DNA of 64,000 bases, from positions 14,446,349-14,510,348 of the forward strand of contig NC_088318.1 in NCBI RefSeq assembly GCF_910592395.1, read 5' to 3'. A program made the position numbers and the translations under genes. This DNA comes from Lineus longissimus. Taxonomy: Eukaryota; Nemertea; Pilidiophora; Heteronemertea; Lineidae. Of this stretch, positions 1 through 13,882 are shown one piece after another. The notes below the pieces were generated by a model that had not been told where the DNA came from, ran no database searches, and saw nothing but the letters and a program-made list of their open reading frames with translations. Positions within the stretch are counted from its first letter, which is position 1. Each line of letters starts with the position of its first letter.

Positions 1-992
1 AGGGAAATCAAGGGAATATGCCCCTTGGTGGGGATCCGACCATGCTGCTTCTATGGTGGTTGAACTCACGGTATGCTATTAGATAGCGTTGAGTCCTTTA
101 TCCAAAAGTTGAAAAGCATTCTGTGAATATTTCTTGTTCTGGTGGCTGTGACTTATGAATGTAACATTCTCAGTTAATGCTGACGCTGAGTTAATATACA
201 AGTATGAGCTCCTTTCAGCAAATAGGACTTCCCTCACAAGTACACGTAATACATATGTGAAAATCATAGATAACTTGTTTACGAGGATGATATTATCTTT
301 TTTATGAGTTCGCCCATACATCTGAGCAATACTTAACAGGATAGAAACATGGGTCAGATCTAGACTTTGCAGAAATAAACATCACCACACCGCCAAGAAC
401 AGGATGCTTTACCTAAAATATTGCACAGAAGGAATGTTCACCTTTACTTATCCTGTACACATCACATTAACATGATCGATTGGGATTCACAAATGTAACG
501 GGGACCTTTCAACAAAATCACTAATGACTCCATGGCAAGGACTCCATGGCGAACATTTTCTGCGGTCTAACATAACGGAACCGGGTATCCGCAAGGCGGA
601 GGGAGGAGGGCTCGACAGCGCTTTTGATGAACTCCGAAAAGCAATTTCAAGGCAGATCATCAGAAGGAGCTCTCGTGGTCAGCAGTCTGAGTGTTATCAA
701 AAATGTAACAAGTGCTCAAATATTTAAAGATTGAAATATTGCTAAAGTAACAAGAGTTTCTATCTAAATTAGATGTCGATCTTTGCTATCATTTTGGAGT
801 TGTTTAAGATATTCGTAACATTCTTGCATGTTTTCAATTTGAATCAAACCATGTCACACTGTGGGGAATATTCGCCTCTCATCTCTGTCTGCTATAAACC
901 AGACCAAAGCTGGATCCGGTCTTTCATCATTTATTGAACCATCCGTTTCTCAGTAGAGAACTTATCCAAACCAACTTCAAATTAGTATTTAA

Positions 993-1688
993 TTGCGATA
1001 TAAAATGGCACCAGACCCGACTTGGTGTGGTGCGGGATTTCATAGCCGACCTACCGCCAGTTCTTGGAGCCCACAAGAGAAATTCACATCATTAACTGAA
1101 ATGCGGGATTTACGCCATTCAAGGTGCGCAATAAAATTCTACTTAACATCTGTTTTTCATAGATCGGAACATGTTGGCGTGGCGACAGGGTTCATCGATT
1201 GGGATGGAGGTGCGTTGGATTCATGGCAAATAGAGAACATTGAGCCGAGAAACTACGAGTTCAATGTAAAGTCGAAAACCATATGCATGTATACTGAAGT
1301 CCCAAGATCTATGCTACGTCCGAGAAGACTGTGGGTTCAGATTACAACCGGTGTAGAAGTAGAAAATGCCCCCCTTGAAAAAGTGTCCTCTGACGGATGG
1401 TATGGTAGATGCCTTGACCGTCGAGAGCGATTAAAAGCGCATAGTACATGCAATATAATCCTATGTTGCCCGGACATCCTATCCGTGGACCTGATCATCT
1501 TGAACGGAAGTAGACGCCCTATTTTTCAGATTTGGGACATTATGATACAGTGTGATGATCAAATGAAAGTCTATATGGGCACGTGTTTTTGTTACCGGCC
1601 TTTTTTTAATTCCGAATCACAAATAAAGGGAAGAATTTTGAATCTCAGATATATATTGGACGAATGGTATGTTACCGAATCTCTTTAA
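993..1688 (+). CDS. Unidentified 231-residue ORF, possibly a relic or orphan gene
   Basis: This is a single uninterrupted frame of 231 codons ending in TAA, far longer than other ORFs in the surrounding non-coding sequence. The predicted protein has no signal peptide or transmembrane segment that I can see. It is rich in Trp, Cys and Arg, with isolated aromatic pairs near the middle. I do not recognise the family. A rough chance estimate, assuming random sequence of this base composition, makes an ORF this long uncommon in 64 kb but not impossible. No splice sites clearly link it to other exons. A further open frame of 90 codons lies at 1851-2123. It could be an orphan gene, a degraded mobile-element or viral-derived reading frame, or chance. 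Confidence 0.25.
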   Translation: MRYKMAPDPTWCGAGFHSRPTASSWSPQEKFTSLTEMRDLRHSRCAIKFYLTSVFHRSEHVGVATGFIDWDGGALDSWQIENIEPRNYEFNVKSKTICMYTEVPRSMLRPRRLWVQITTGVEVENAPLEKVSSDGWYGRCLDRRERLKAHSTCNIILCCPDILSVDLIILNGSRRPIFQIWDIMIQCDDQMKVYMGTCFCYRPFFNSESQIKGRILNLRYILDEWYVTESL

Positions 1689-4505
1689 GGTGATGAATTC
1701 CGCAATTAATTGGTGACGCGTGGGAACGGCAGCCTCCCCAACATATTGCAGACGATTTGAAGCTCTTTATCATCCCCTTAATGAACCTGTAGGTATCTTT
1801 TCTACCGGAAACATCTGACATCTGGAAATATCTATAGAATCGTCTGTCTATTGCCTCGCACACGACTCAAATTGGTCCCATATTCCATCAGAGCGGAGAG
1901 CGGCTTTATGATATACGTGACTTATCCACGGCAGGCGGCGCAAGCTGACGGGCACAGATTCTGCATCTATATGAGATTTCTGAAGTCGCTTTCATTCTTG
2001 GTAGGTTGGCCTATGTATGTCTTCTTGTTTGTATCTGCAAAACGTATATATCTTGGGTATCTGGTACATCGCAAGTGGTGCGAAACGAAAGGCATTTTTA
2101 TAATCAAGCAGGGTATAGGCTAAAAAAGCACCAAAAAGTATATGGTTTAACTAAAGAAGTCAGGTGGATTATCGAATTTGTTCGTTTTATCTTCTTTCTT
2201 TAAGGAACGTACGTGATCAACATTTTAAGGTATATTGCTGTTCAAATTCAGAAGTTGGTAGTAAACGCATATTTGGCACTTGAGTTACCCATACTTTCTG
2301 GGAAGGGCCCCAAAGACCCCTCTCGTTTCTAAGATCGCGCCCCCCTACATCACTTTCTTGGTCCACAACTGACTCATCATGGTCACTTTGCCCCCAAGGG
2401 ACTTATCAACTGACTTCTACTTCAGCGACAACAGCTTCACTTCAACCCAAATATGTCCTCCTTTGTGTTGGTACATTAGTAACCAGCCCGGTACACATGT
2501 CAGTCTCCTCTTAGGCAAGGATCCTACCCATTAGGACACCATGTTCTCCGACTCCAAGCCGTAACTCGTACACATGCCCCAAACCTAACACATGTTCCCG
2601 CTCTCATCCTGGCGTATTATCCGCTAGTTTGAGTAGTATTGAGCCCGTATTGAGCCGTATTACTTATACCCGCCCAGATAATCGTTTTAATTGAAAGCAT
2701 CTGAGCCGTGTGATCGAATATTAATCGTCCAATATTTCCGAGCGAGAAATCGATTCGTTGATTCGGGATGCCATCCCAATTTCAACACCAGATGGCGCTT
2801 TCTCAGGCAGTGACGTCATCGGTGAAAGGAATACCGCCACTTAGAAGCAAACATGGCCGAATGAGCGAATCAGAAGACGACGACGCTGGCTTTTTCTGCT
2901 CTGCATTTTTTTTATTAGCAAAGAAGATTGTGGTTAATCTACCTCATTTTCAGATGAAACATTGCTAACTTGGTCTGCCAGTAGTCACTATACTATACAT
3001 GTACATAAAGGAACCCATGAAAGGAACATCTCATGAGGGACAGCGCATTAAAGGGACGCTTACGTTCGTTTGGTTGTGATGGTTGTGCCAAATGCGATAC
3101 TCATTATACCACTCGTGAGATTTCGGCTGCCTCTTCCAATAGGCTGGCCTGAACTGGATACGGGGCAGGGACAGGATTTGAGAGTTCTTCAGATAGCATG
3201 GCTTTACATCGGCACCACCAGTAGAAGACAGACTGTAAATGAAAATTCGCGAGTTACTGCATGGCGAAGATTATCTCTCACCATTCACGATAGCGTGATG
3301 TCATCTCACCCTATTGAGTTGGCAGATTACTTGTTGGTCATTTAGAGGTTACTTTGGTATGCAAATTGCCTTGTAAACGACCAATACCTAAGTCGCATCA
3401 ACAAATCTCTTTATTGCAAGAGCCATCACGTATAATCTCGAAAAAGACCAAACAGAAATCACACCCTGGCGACAACCACCTTGGCTAATCGGAGCCTCGT
3501 AAGTGGCGTGCCCCGTAATCTGTACCGGAGGGGCTTACACGCATACCCCCTCAGATGTGCCATAGCAGATACACGCTAATCGCCGGTTTTTCCGTCCCAC
3601 CGCCGCAATTTCGCCAAACCAACCGGCTTATCACCAGGTCGAAAACGATCCAAAATCACAAAAGTCTATGTAACGTGTTACTAATGGCGGACGCTGTGAC
3701 AAACGCGGGACATAATACAAGTCGGTAATGGAACTTGGGGATAAATCGGATTACTTATGCAGATGGACGCACGAGATGTGACCCCGGAGTCGGTTTATTC
3801 GTGTCGCTGCAGCTAACAATAATAAGCATCAAAATATATCACTCAACGCATGTCGCGATTATAGCATTTTTCATTTACTTTCGCTATCTTGCGCGGAACA
3901 TTTGTAAACGGTTTAGCCATTATCAATGAACACCACCTTTGCCTGGTGTTAATCTCTGCAACCCGGGCTATTCTCCGCGGTTTCATCCTCGATTTACCGC
4001 CGCCGATTCGCATTCTTCCGCGCATACAAATATTACGGAGTGTCAACGGGAATTAGCGTATGATTGGCGCTGTTCAGCCGATACCAACAAATCAATGTCG
4101 GAGGATGATTCGGAAAAATATTCTCAGGAATAATTGGCCAATTTGGTAACTGCGTCCTTTGTGGGGATACTGAGATAAGAATAATTAATTTTCAAAATTA
4201 ATAATGCGGTATTATTGAGTTAATTGGTGGCGATTACTGTGGGGTTTTATCAGGGTTTAAGGAAACACAGGTGTGACACGCGGCGGCCATTGTACGACAC
4301 GGAGCTTCACATGAAACAGCCTGTTGTCGGGTCATCTGGGATTTGTCAAACCACACAAAGACATTTTTGACTTCGTTCAATCCTTTCGATAATTTTTTAT
4401 TTACTGGGCACCGATTCCTACATGTTATCAGTCTAAACAGCTAAAGTAGACATCAAATTGATTATGATTTTGAATGCTATGGACGATATCATTACATGCA
4501 CTTGG

Positions 4506-4555
4506 CTTTGTCGTTGTCGTCGTCGTCATCGTTATCATCATCGTCATCATCGCCA
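4506..4555. repeat. Trinucleotide-rich simple repeat (GTC/ATC)
   Basis: About 50 bp built from imperfect GTC, ATC and TTG triplets, in effect a degenerate trinucleotide microsatellite. On the minus strand it reads as runs of Thr/Met-rich codons, which explains a spurious small ORF there. Confidence 0.7.
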
Positions 4556-6838
4556 TGGAACGGCGCGATTCCTTCCTTTGGCTATAGGAGTCATGCCATG
4601 TCAAAACAGCCACATCTGACCCCGGGTATCGGCCATGTCCAACCCGACTGTTTGGCCTCAACTTCTCCTCAAGCTCGGGACATCAGCAGAAAAAGCGACG
4701 AAAGTGTCCCGGCCTGCTGTTTTCAGCTTACATCCTGAGGTGAAAACTAATTACGACATGTTTTAAAGGCATGTTCCAAAGAGCATTTCGTGCAAATTAT
4801 TACCGCCCAAACCTGCAATTTCCTACAAATGTCACGTCACCATCACTTTGGCCATTTGATAGTAAGTCAGTGTTTATGGCATAGTGCTCTAATGGTCGTA
4901 TTCTTCACCCGCATTAGCGTTAATTCATTTGCAGTCACGGAGCTAACGGTCGCAGCGTCCGCGTTAATTACTAATTAACTGCTTGTCTGTGCTAATTAGC
5001 ATGTTGAAAGCCTGACACGATTCTGGCGTGTCTCGGACTAATCAACACCACTTCCTGCAAATCTGACTTGCCAAAACATAGAAATAACATCATATCAACC
5101 TGGTAATGAATATAAATGCCATGGATTGGAAGCAGTTTCAATACATGTTTTCGGCACGTTTTGCTGCGGGTATAGTAGAGAGGTTGAGAAAGCGTTCGTA
5201 AAGTTCTTAAAGCACATTGTTTTGACACCTTTAACTTGAGTGGAGACAAAGAGTGTTTTAAATGGCTTGAGTCATGCTTTCCACCACTTGGAACAACAAC
5301 ATAACCAAAATGGGAATGGTTAACACGGCCCTCGAGGAAACCGTCAAAGCATTCCTTGCCCACTTGGCCGCTGCAGTAGGAAGCCCCTGTCGTTTTTTAA
5401 TCATAACGTTTGTATTTCTCTCAAAGCATTGTTTTCAAAGCGTGTTGACAACGTCTTTATTTTGTTGACCCTTTAGCCATATTGGCATATCTGACCAACA
5501 TTTGTATTAAATGGTATTGCCGCATTTTCGCCTGATGACCTTGACCAACCCAATCTATATACATGAATGATCCGTTAACATTTCGGCAAATTTAATTTGG
5601 AAGAATTACATGTACATTGGTGTAAATCATTTTTATATTTATCAGACTGAATCGTAATATCAAGAATTGATAAATCTGAGAATGCACGCGCTACAAACTG
5701 TACCCGGCAGCACCAATGTATAGATAGTTGATGAAAGCGCGTACACATATATTGTCAAAAAGGGTCAGACATATTGACAAAAGAAATTTTGACATGGTGC
5801 CAAAACCGCTTTCGACAAAGTTAGTGTTGAAATTGAGAAAATGACAATATTTAACATGGCTTCACTATTTGAATATTTCCTCTCCTGTGCTTTCATTTGC
5901 ACAGGACAACTTGTTGTTAACAATCACAACCTTGACGCAAGGGAAACCTTTTCGACATTGCTCAAAATTTAGTCTGGTGACGAAAATTGTTCTGTAATCC
6001 GCTTGAAACCACACCTCCCTCACACGGAACTATTTCGTCGGGCAAATATACAAAATGACCTGCAAACAAATCATGGTGTTTATTTCTGACAAAAGAGGGA
6101 CTCAGGGTTAGATTGGGGTATACCAAGCCTGCACGTAAGGTAAAGCGGTACAATTATTATATAGCCCTGCATTGTTGAAAACAAATCGCACACCGAGGCT
6201 TTAGTACCAGGGTTATAATCGTAACGCCTCACAATGAGTCGTTTCGTGAATTTTTAATCATTAACGCAACGACCGCATAACGCACCATTTCAATAATCCT
6301 ACAGCATAAACCCTATTTATGTTCCAGTCGCACGAAACAATGGCAAGGACATAAAAAACATTTTATCATCTCCATAAAACAATTCCAGGTCATTAGTGAA
6401 CGAAATGTGTTGTGATAATCCGCTTACTGCGAGATTTTGTTTGGGTCCGTCGTATAAAATTTTCCGAAATCTCAACACAAGGTCTTCGCGCTTTCGCATC
6501 GCTATCTTGGCATCGCATGGCGCGCTATACCTTTGGCAAGGGTGGTCGCGTAGCAGGTTTAGTTGCAGCAAGTCCCTGATAAGTTATTTTGATGCATGTC
6601 CCCATGGTGGCCATCAGAGGTCATAAACCGCACTGAGGAGAAAAGGGCCCCTAGTGGCAAATACAAGAATCAGATCGGATCAGATCAGAATTTGGGATCT
6701 GACCGAGAGAGGTGCGCGATGCTTGGGGTCAACAGTTTCCGGGCGCAAGTAGAATCTCATCCCAAAAGTAAAGCAATCTCATGTTTGAAGAGCACGAAGA
6801 AGAGTAGACTAGATAAGTAGTGTTTGTTAGCTCCGGAG

Positions 6839-7639
6839 ATGACGAATAACGCTGTGCCAGCATCTCCGGACAGCTACGGCCAAGAGCCCATGCAGGAAGG
6901 GCAAGCTCGCTCGCCTTATTCGGAGAATGATAGCAAAACGCCGAAAAAAAGTATAATCAAGTCACGATTCTGGAGCCAGAATTGAAATGTTCTCTGCACT
7001 CTATCTCAGGCTACAAGTCGATGAGTTCAATTAACTTTTTATGTCCTTGTTTTGTATCTTTGTTTCTTTAAAAAGGTGAAGTTTGTAATGGCCATGTGCG
7101 CGCGGCGGCAGACCCAGATGGCAACACTAACCGCCGGGTATACTCTATACAGCCACAAGTGGCGCGCACGATGGGGCTCGACCGTTCAACACACGGACCT
7201 GAAGGACCTCAAGTAGACTTGAATAGGTAAGAGTCACTCGATATGAAACCGTCATTGACACTATACATGGTCCGTGCAGAAGTGGAGTGGAAACGCGAGA
7301 TGAAATCATCTTGAGGGGGAGATTCGGGTGACTTTTTGGCAGAGTTGAGTGAAAGGTTTGCGAAATAATTCACGGGATTTCTTAAGAAGGCTTTTCAACG
7401 GATTCTCTGAGTCATTGCTAAGGCTTGAGTTCGAATTACCCCCAGCTTTGGTTGCACTTTCAGGTTGGGGGCGCCGAACAATGCGTTATTTTGCTCACTG
7501 ATCTTGGGCAAACATTTGAGAGAGAATCTGACACAGTGTGTGGGAAGATGGTAAAGTCACGCAGTACAACGTCTGCTTGACAATGGACAGTGATCTCACC
7601 ATTCTTTCAGAGCTTTCTTCCAAAGTCCGAGCACATGAG
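6839..7639 (+). CDS. 5' part of an unidentified gene (three phase-compatible exons)
   Basis: Exon 1 (6839-6950) starts at an ATG after TCCGGAG and encodes a polar, Pro/Ser/Gln-rich segment (MTNNAVPASPDSYGQ and onward) up to a GTATAA donor in phase 1. Exon 2 (7076-7226), after a T-rich tract ending AAAAAG, continues the same frame without a stop and ends at a textbook AG|GTAAGAG donor in phase 2. Exon 3 (7591-7639) restores the frame after CAG and encodes SDLTILSELSSKVRAHE before GAG|GTGGGC. Three exons joining in phase is unlikely by chance, but the family is not recognised and no terminal exon was found before 13.6 kb. The sequence looks disordered and could be the N-terminus of a regulatory protein. 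The exon 1 donor and the exon 3 acceptor are weak. Confidence 0.4.
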
Positions 7640-9231
7640 GTGGGCCCACCAGCATGTCAAGATTGCCAGTTACAAATTGTTAGTAAACGCAAACCCTGGA
7701 ATTGAAAACATTTTCAAGGCAGGCTTCTGCCTATAGTATCTAAAAGTCGACACGTAGAAGACAAGGCAACAAAATGATCGGAGTGTTGAATAATCAATCA
7801 CTATGATGCTTATTAATAAGTGCCCAATGTTTTATGACGGCATGGGTGGCATAATCAAAAGTGGTGATATTTCATTTTAAGACACCTCTTGTATCTTTCT
7901 GATTGCCTTCCCAAAGATATTGGAAAGGGCGGAGTAGGTTAAAAAGAAAGCTTCACGGGCAAAACCACTTCTAAGATTAGGAGAGGAAAGAATGTTGAAC
8001 TATTTCAGTTCAATCTCCTTTTTACATGTGAGACTGACCAGTCAGGAAAGATCCCCGATCGACCAGTCGTAGGCCGAACTGGTCATCTCATTGTATTCTC
8101 GTGAGCTCCGAGGTAGCAGGTCCAGCGTCATTTTCTGCCCAACGCGCAGGATCCACGCGTAACTCCTTGATCAACCTGAGCTGCATTTGAAAGGGGCTTC
8201 TTTGCTGCCTAACATAGGATCGAATTCAGGATCGACTCAAAAATAGCCGCACTGCAAACGCAAAAATGCTCGCTTGCTACTTGTATGCAGCCTGATTTTA
8301 TGAACATGTATACAGATAATTCCGGTACTTCATTAGCCTTTCCGCGATGGTCTCCAGCAGAAGATGACAGGATGTTTATGACAAAATCTGCCATAATGCA
8401 CCGGCCGCGCCATGTTCAGTTAATCAAGGCGGCCAAGAGACGATGTAGCGACGAAATGAGGTCCTGTCAAAATCTATGATATTTATGATTAATAAGCTTG
8501 CGATGCTCAAAATTATTCAAATCATGAAGCTAATCATGACAAAGTTGTGATTAATTTTCTAGTTTCATCGGGTACGAAAACAAGTGATTCCAGCGTGCGC
8601 GGTTAATTCTTCCAAATACATGTACGCAGACGACATTGGGCTGACTTAGCATTTTAATGAAATTACCTGGATTATCATTTTTCATATGCCGTTTTTGATC
8701 GATTGATTTCTGTTGTTTCATTTCTTGAGCAGACGACGGCGGTGGTGACGTCACCTCAGAATATGTGAAAAATGTCGTATTTTGTTGTTATACTTTCTTT
8801 CAGACAATGATTTGAATTTTTTAGACGCGATACACAATTTGGTGAGAGACAGAAGCATGCTATAAATTACAGCGTTGGCAAACCAAAGTTCTGTTAGAAA
8901 ATTGTATCACTGGGTCCGAAACAACCAAAATTAGCTTCGTTTAAACGCAAATCAAAACTAAAAATCTCAGGTAAAATCTCAGGTATATACACCGTATCAA
9001 CATGAGGGTTGTCCTCCTATTCGAATCACTGACGCTCCGTGCGATACCAAAACATCAACAATGCTAAGAAAACTCACATCGCGAAACACATGTAAACTTG
9101 TAAAAAACAAACTTATGCTTTGTTTAGAGAAATCTTTGCTAGAAGACGTAGTCTCACAAACCAGAATCAGTAGCATTGAAGGTTCACAGGCCCTGGTATA
9201 CCCCAACTACTGTGTCTTGCTCAAGGGACAC

Positions 9232-9345
9232 AGAGGTGAAACCGCTGTGATAATTTGGAGAGTCGAACCACGATCTCCAGATTTTGAGCCGCTTGGGCTC
9301 TGACCACCATATGCGCCACTGGTCTACCTGACGGATCATCAGTAA
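9232..9345 (-). repeat. tRNA-derived SINE-like remnant
   Basis: Read on the minus strand, the segment contains a B-box-like GGTTCGACTCTCC preceded by an A-box-like TGGCGCATATGG at about tRNA spacing, but the arms do not fold into an intact cloverleaf. This is the typical head of a tRNA-derived SINE. The small ORF overlapping it is a by-product of the tRNA-like head. Confidence 0.5.
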
Positions 9346-12207
9346 CCCCGTGATATCTAATCGATTTGTAATCCAACCGCATTTTTAATATCACCCGATT
9401 ACGCTCGAACAATATCTGAATCAAAAACTTCACAATATCATAATTTAGCTCAACATGCCAAATGAAGTCTGGTCTATGATGAATTTCCTGCGTACTCCCG
9501 GTTGAAAATTGAACTACAATTACTGCGAAAATTTATATCGAAACTGAACCCACGATTTAGAAAAATACATGAACCAATAATAATCACGACGTTTTATGGA
9601 GCTTTATCTATAAAGCTTAATGGATGTTTCAAAACAATGGCGGTCGTCCTCTTTAGGAATTTTAAGGAAAAATGATACCTCCTACGTGATTTTTCTATAA
9701 CATTTACTTCAACTTCCAATGTTTTCAATGATGGATTTCCTAAACTTATCAGACACGATTTGGTTTCATTTGATATTAAGCAGCACAGGTCATCATATTT
9801 GCATTGTTTAAGATGACAGTGACACTAAGTTTCATTCATTTGCATTCAAAGAAAATGTCGTTTCACTTAATTTTAACAAGCCTTGATTATATTCGATTAT
9901 TTGCGAATTGGTGGTGTAATAGGTTTTGGTTTTTCGACACATAAAAGCTGTCATCCTCTTTATCCAATCGGGTGAAATACAAATCAGATTACCGAGAAGG
10001 TATTTTAAAATGAAGTTTGAATAGAAAATTTATTGCCTGTTCTCATATTAGGTTTCAGAGTCAAATTAAGTATGGTAAATGTATACGGGCAAATCTGAAC
10101 CATTAAAATCAGTCTGTCTTAGTAACGACTATAGAGAAGATTCTGGTCTACTGAGGGCATGTCACAATCAGAAAGCCGCGATAAGACCACTTTATCGATG
10201 GAAAAAGACCCGTCACTAACGCATTACCGGTGTGACGTTCAAGCGCCTTGACTTTGTATAATCGGCACAAATTCGCCCCGCATCCTGCGCAGTCTCGGCA
10301 GAATTGCTCACGATGTCGCCGATTGTCTTTACCATGTCACGGAGGTGACGCGTGGCGGCAATTTTTGCCCTTCTATGGCCAGTGTTTGCCGCCTAATGGC
10401 TCTTTAACAACTCCACAATATTGCTACAAGAATCTGATTTGAAAAGTACATTAATATTCGTTCTGGTTGGTCGGGTTGTTGAATGCGGGAACTGATCCTT
10501 GCAAGTCCTGTGCAGTTTCCGGCGCGCTTGCGTTACGGAAATGAACTATAGTGTTACATATGTGCTGTTACGGTTCCACGCACACGACACATCAAAGCAT
10601 TGAAATTAGCAAAGTATGCAATGATATCCGCATAAGTTTTCATTTGATAAATTCAAAAGGACGCGCATTGAATTTTCTCAATGACGCCAATCATGAAATG
10701 CGCCAGTTGATCAGTCTTTATGAAACTTTATAAAACTCTGAAACAATCGAGGGCCTTGCCAATTGTCCTCACCGCGGAGAAGTTATTCTTTTCGTTTCAC
10801 AACAAACAGGGAGACCGAAGCTAACTAAATGAGCTGACATGTACCAGCGGGATGGGCCAGGCCGCCCGAGGGAGACATGAGTGCCGTAGCGAAGGTTCGG
10901 AGAGGCGCGCCAGGGGCAGTTCGGTTGGACAGGATCACAATGCGCGTCGTGATCCTTCAAAGAAATATTTTCATAATGTAATCACTTCAAACTTCATAGA
11001 TTATTTGGGACAATAAGAAATAGGAAGGACCACAAATTGTCACAACCCTCCGTCCCGCGCATTCGTAACTAAAGGTGAGAAACTTAAAATTCATCCCAAA
11101 TCATGACATCACCCAACTCAAAATTAAGCTATCTGACAAGTTCATTTCCTTTCAAACTTAATTATCTGTCACGAATTCAAACCACCGCCCTCCAGTTGAC
11201 TCCAATTAAACTTATCATCAACGAACACTTGCTTGGAGTAGCGCCGTCTTTTGTTTTCGTTTCTTTCAGTCTATGTTTCCATGGAGATGACACACGCCGT
11301 AACGCATGTCATCCATCCCTAAATCCAACCTCCGCTGAAAATTGAATAGGGCTAATTGCGTATCAACGACTGGCTTATTCCATATCCGAGTGTTTCTTCA
11401 ACAAATGACATGTTTAATTGGTAAAATACATTTAGTAGTGCCAGTTTCATCGTTGGAAATCCTCAGTTGCTTAATATAAACCTCAGTTTAGCTTTTTTAG
11501 CATCTTGTTAACCCCCTCCCCCAAAAACCCTCCTCAGTCATTCTTATCCCAAGTGGTCAAGATTGAAGGCTGGAAAATCTGTCAAAGAAAAGAAACGTCA
11601 CTGCCTCATCCTTGCCTCCATGAATGAAATGCGTTCCAAAACGATCACAGGCCATTTTGAAGGCTGATTAGTATCATGTTCTTTTCCTAGCGCTTTTTCT
11701 CAATGAAAAACTCGATCTGGTTGTGCCTACATCATTATTACAACAAAGTCTCCCTCACTTTCCCCATGTTCTAAAAGATGTAAAATACAACTTAACAATG
11801 TCTGGCGTATTTCAGAGGCGATGTGAGGCAACGTCTTAACATTACAACCATGTAAACGAACAGAATGAGCCCATGTAAGACGGGTACTCTGTCGGCAAGA
11901 CGGGGCGGTGTTGGTTTTTGTTCCACAAGCTAAGAACACTGGTAGCCACTCTAGAGTACGCCTGTTCAGGGCTACATCAATACGGACCTATAAGAGGAAA
12001 ATCATGTTCTTGGGAGTCTGTTTTATGCGGATCGAACACGGTGTTCTTGCTGGGAGGACATGATGATGAAGAGGTTACTAATGCTAGATCAGTCGCTGGA
12101 ACACTCATACTGAAGTAAACAGTTTAACCCTTCATTGCGGGAGCAATTTTGAGATAATTTCAGAAATACACGTTTGGCCTTAAATGGGAACAATCATGGA
12201 GAAAATT

Positions 12208-12411
12208 GTACCATCAGAAAGTGTTGGTTAAGAGCTTTCCAACGCATGGTCATGTGAATAGGTTTATTAATGGTACCATCAGAAAGTGTTGGTTGAGAGA
12301 TTTCCAATGGATGGCAATGTCACTTGGTCTCCAAACGGTAACACCAGAAGCATCAGAAAGTGCAGGCGAGAGCTTCCCAACAAATGGCCATGTAAACATG
12401 TTTAACATGGA
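12208..12411. repeat. Degenerate minisatellite, three copies of about 65-70 bp
   Basis: Three successive units share the core CATCAGAAAGTG(T/C)(T/A)GG followed by (A/G)GAG(C/A)TTTCCAA and a CATGT or CAATGT segment. The third unit is more diverged and carries an extra short insertion. The units lie head to tail. Confidence 0.7.
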
Positions 12412-13654
12412 ACCATGAGGTAGCAAAGGTTCTTTTTCAAAGTAAGAATAACACAATTTTATTTTCAAATATCAGAATGAATAAGATTCATATTCACATC
12501 AATTATTTACAATATCCTGCTAGGATAAATCACAGCATATGATCATCATTACGAAAACACCATACCTATTCTGTAGTTTTACACCCTAAAAGACCAAGAA
12601 AGATAAGGTTGGCTTAAGTTAAGTATAACTTTCCCTGGGAGGAAGGGGACGTCTCTTTTGGTTAAAGGATGTGCATACCCCGACTGGTTGAGTTACTTTC
12701 CCGGTATTATGAAGTAGGCATAGTGCTTTCCTGCTGGTCTTGGGTACATGGTTTGGGGACAGTCTATTAACATTAATAACAAACAGCTGTCAAAATAAGC
12801 AATAAGCACCAACTACCCCTTGAATTGTACAATACCAGAAATATACAGGCGTGACATCATGACAAATCGATCAGCAAAAGCAGGGCAACTACAAAATAAC
12901 AGAAAAATGCTCTCTAATGACACGCCTAACAACTCTGATGTGCTGCCATCTACACTAAAAGGATGGAACTAACTTTACTTCACTCGCTGACAAATTTATT
13001 CGTTTAAAGTTTTCTGGGCAAAGCTTCTTTAGTAAGTCGTGCGACTAATACTTTATTTATCTGTCAAACAACAGTCCCCAAATGATGCATCTCAATCACC
13101 CCGACGAATGGCAGCTTGCCGCCTTTAGGCCCTCTCAGAGACAAGACCACTAATGAATATTCATAGGTTGGAGGCCTATCAATTAGACGAGTGCATGTTT
13201 TTAACTCTCGAAGTACATATTTGGAGAGGTATTGAAAAAATATTTGTTGTGGCAAGTCTACAGATATAAAGAAATTATTTGATGAAAAAAATAATTTCGA
13301 ATTTTGCTAATTTGGTAATCGGGGACGTGTTTTGAGATCTTTCTGCCAGTTGGCTGAAAAGAGTGGAAATATCAATGTCTGTCTAATTTGTCGATTATCA
13401 AAAAATTTCCGTGGTCAACTACCAGTTTTTTTTTCACCATTTACTTGCCCGACTGTCCGGAATATCTTATCAAAATTTCAGATTCACAACCCCACGCAGT
13501 ATTTGATGCGTCGCGGTCAAACATCGACAATTTAACTGCTAAAATCAATTGTGGTCTTGTCTCCTCATGAGATGCTATTTTTTTTACCTCAATTCAGAAA
13601 GCTTTTTCAAAAAGCCAAAGGCTATCCAAACGAAACAATCAACTCCAAACATTC

Positions 13655-13660
13655 TTTATT
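13655..13660 (-). terminator. Poly(A) signal of RBCK1/HOIL-1
   Basis: AATAAA on the minus strand, about 220 nt downstream of the HOIL-1 stop codon. It is the closest canonical signal and gives a short 3' UTR. Confidence 0.6.
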
Positions 13661-13882
13661 AACTCATTGAACTACACTGTATACACAAACGATGTATGGA
13701 GAAAAGAGCACACAAATATGGAAATATAAGATTATTTAGACATTTGTCATGTGGTGACGACTCGGACTGATTTTTCAATATAGCAACGGCAAATGGTTTT
13801 AGAGGGACTATGTCCGTCCCCAAACCTCACTGAGTAGCCCCTCTAATGTCTTTAGAATGCACCTCCACCTGCACCTCTGCCA

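Larger units (their letters stand above)
1..6838. other. Gene-poor 5' region without a recognised gene
   Basis: I recognise no conserved gene here. The stretch holds short ORFs, an unusually long 231-codon ORF at 993-1688 listed separately, and a trinucleotide-rich run near 4506-4555. An ATG at 2861 opens a short frame starting MSESEDDD, a composition like a first exon, but no good splice donor follows it. Most of the rest looks like ordinary AT-rich intergenic sequence. Confidence 0.5.
7640..13600. other. Stretch without a recognised gene
   Basis: No conserved coding sequence is recognised. It may be the rest of the transcription unit beginning at 6839. It contains a tRNA-derived SINE-like remnant near 9232-9345, a three-copy degenerate minisatellite at 12208-12411, and otherwise AT-rich sequence with short ORFs only. 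Confidence 0.5.

Noticed and set aside
2861-2968. Possible first exon starting MSESEDDD
   Set aside because: No GT donor at a reasonable position and no matching downstream exon.
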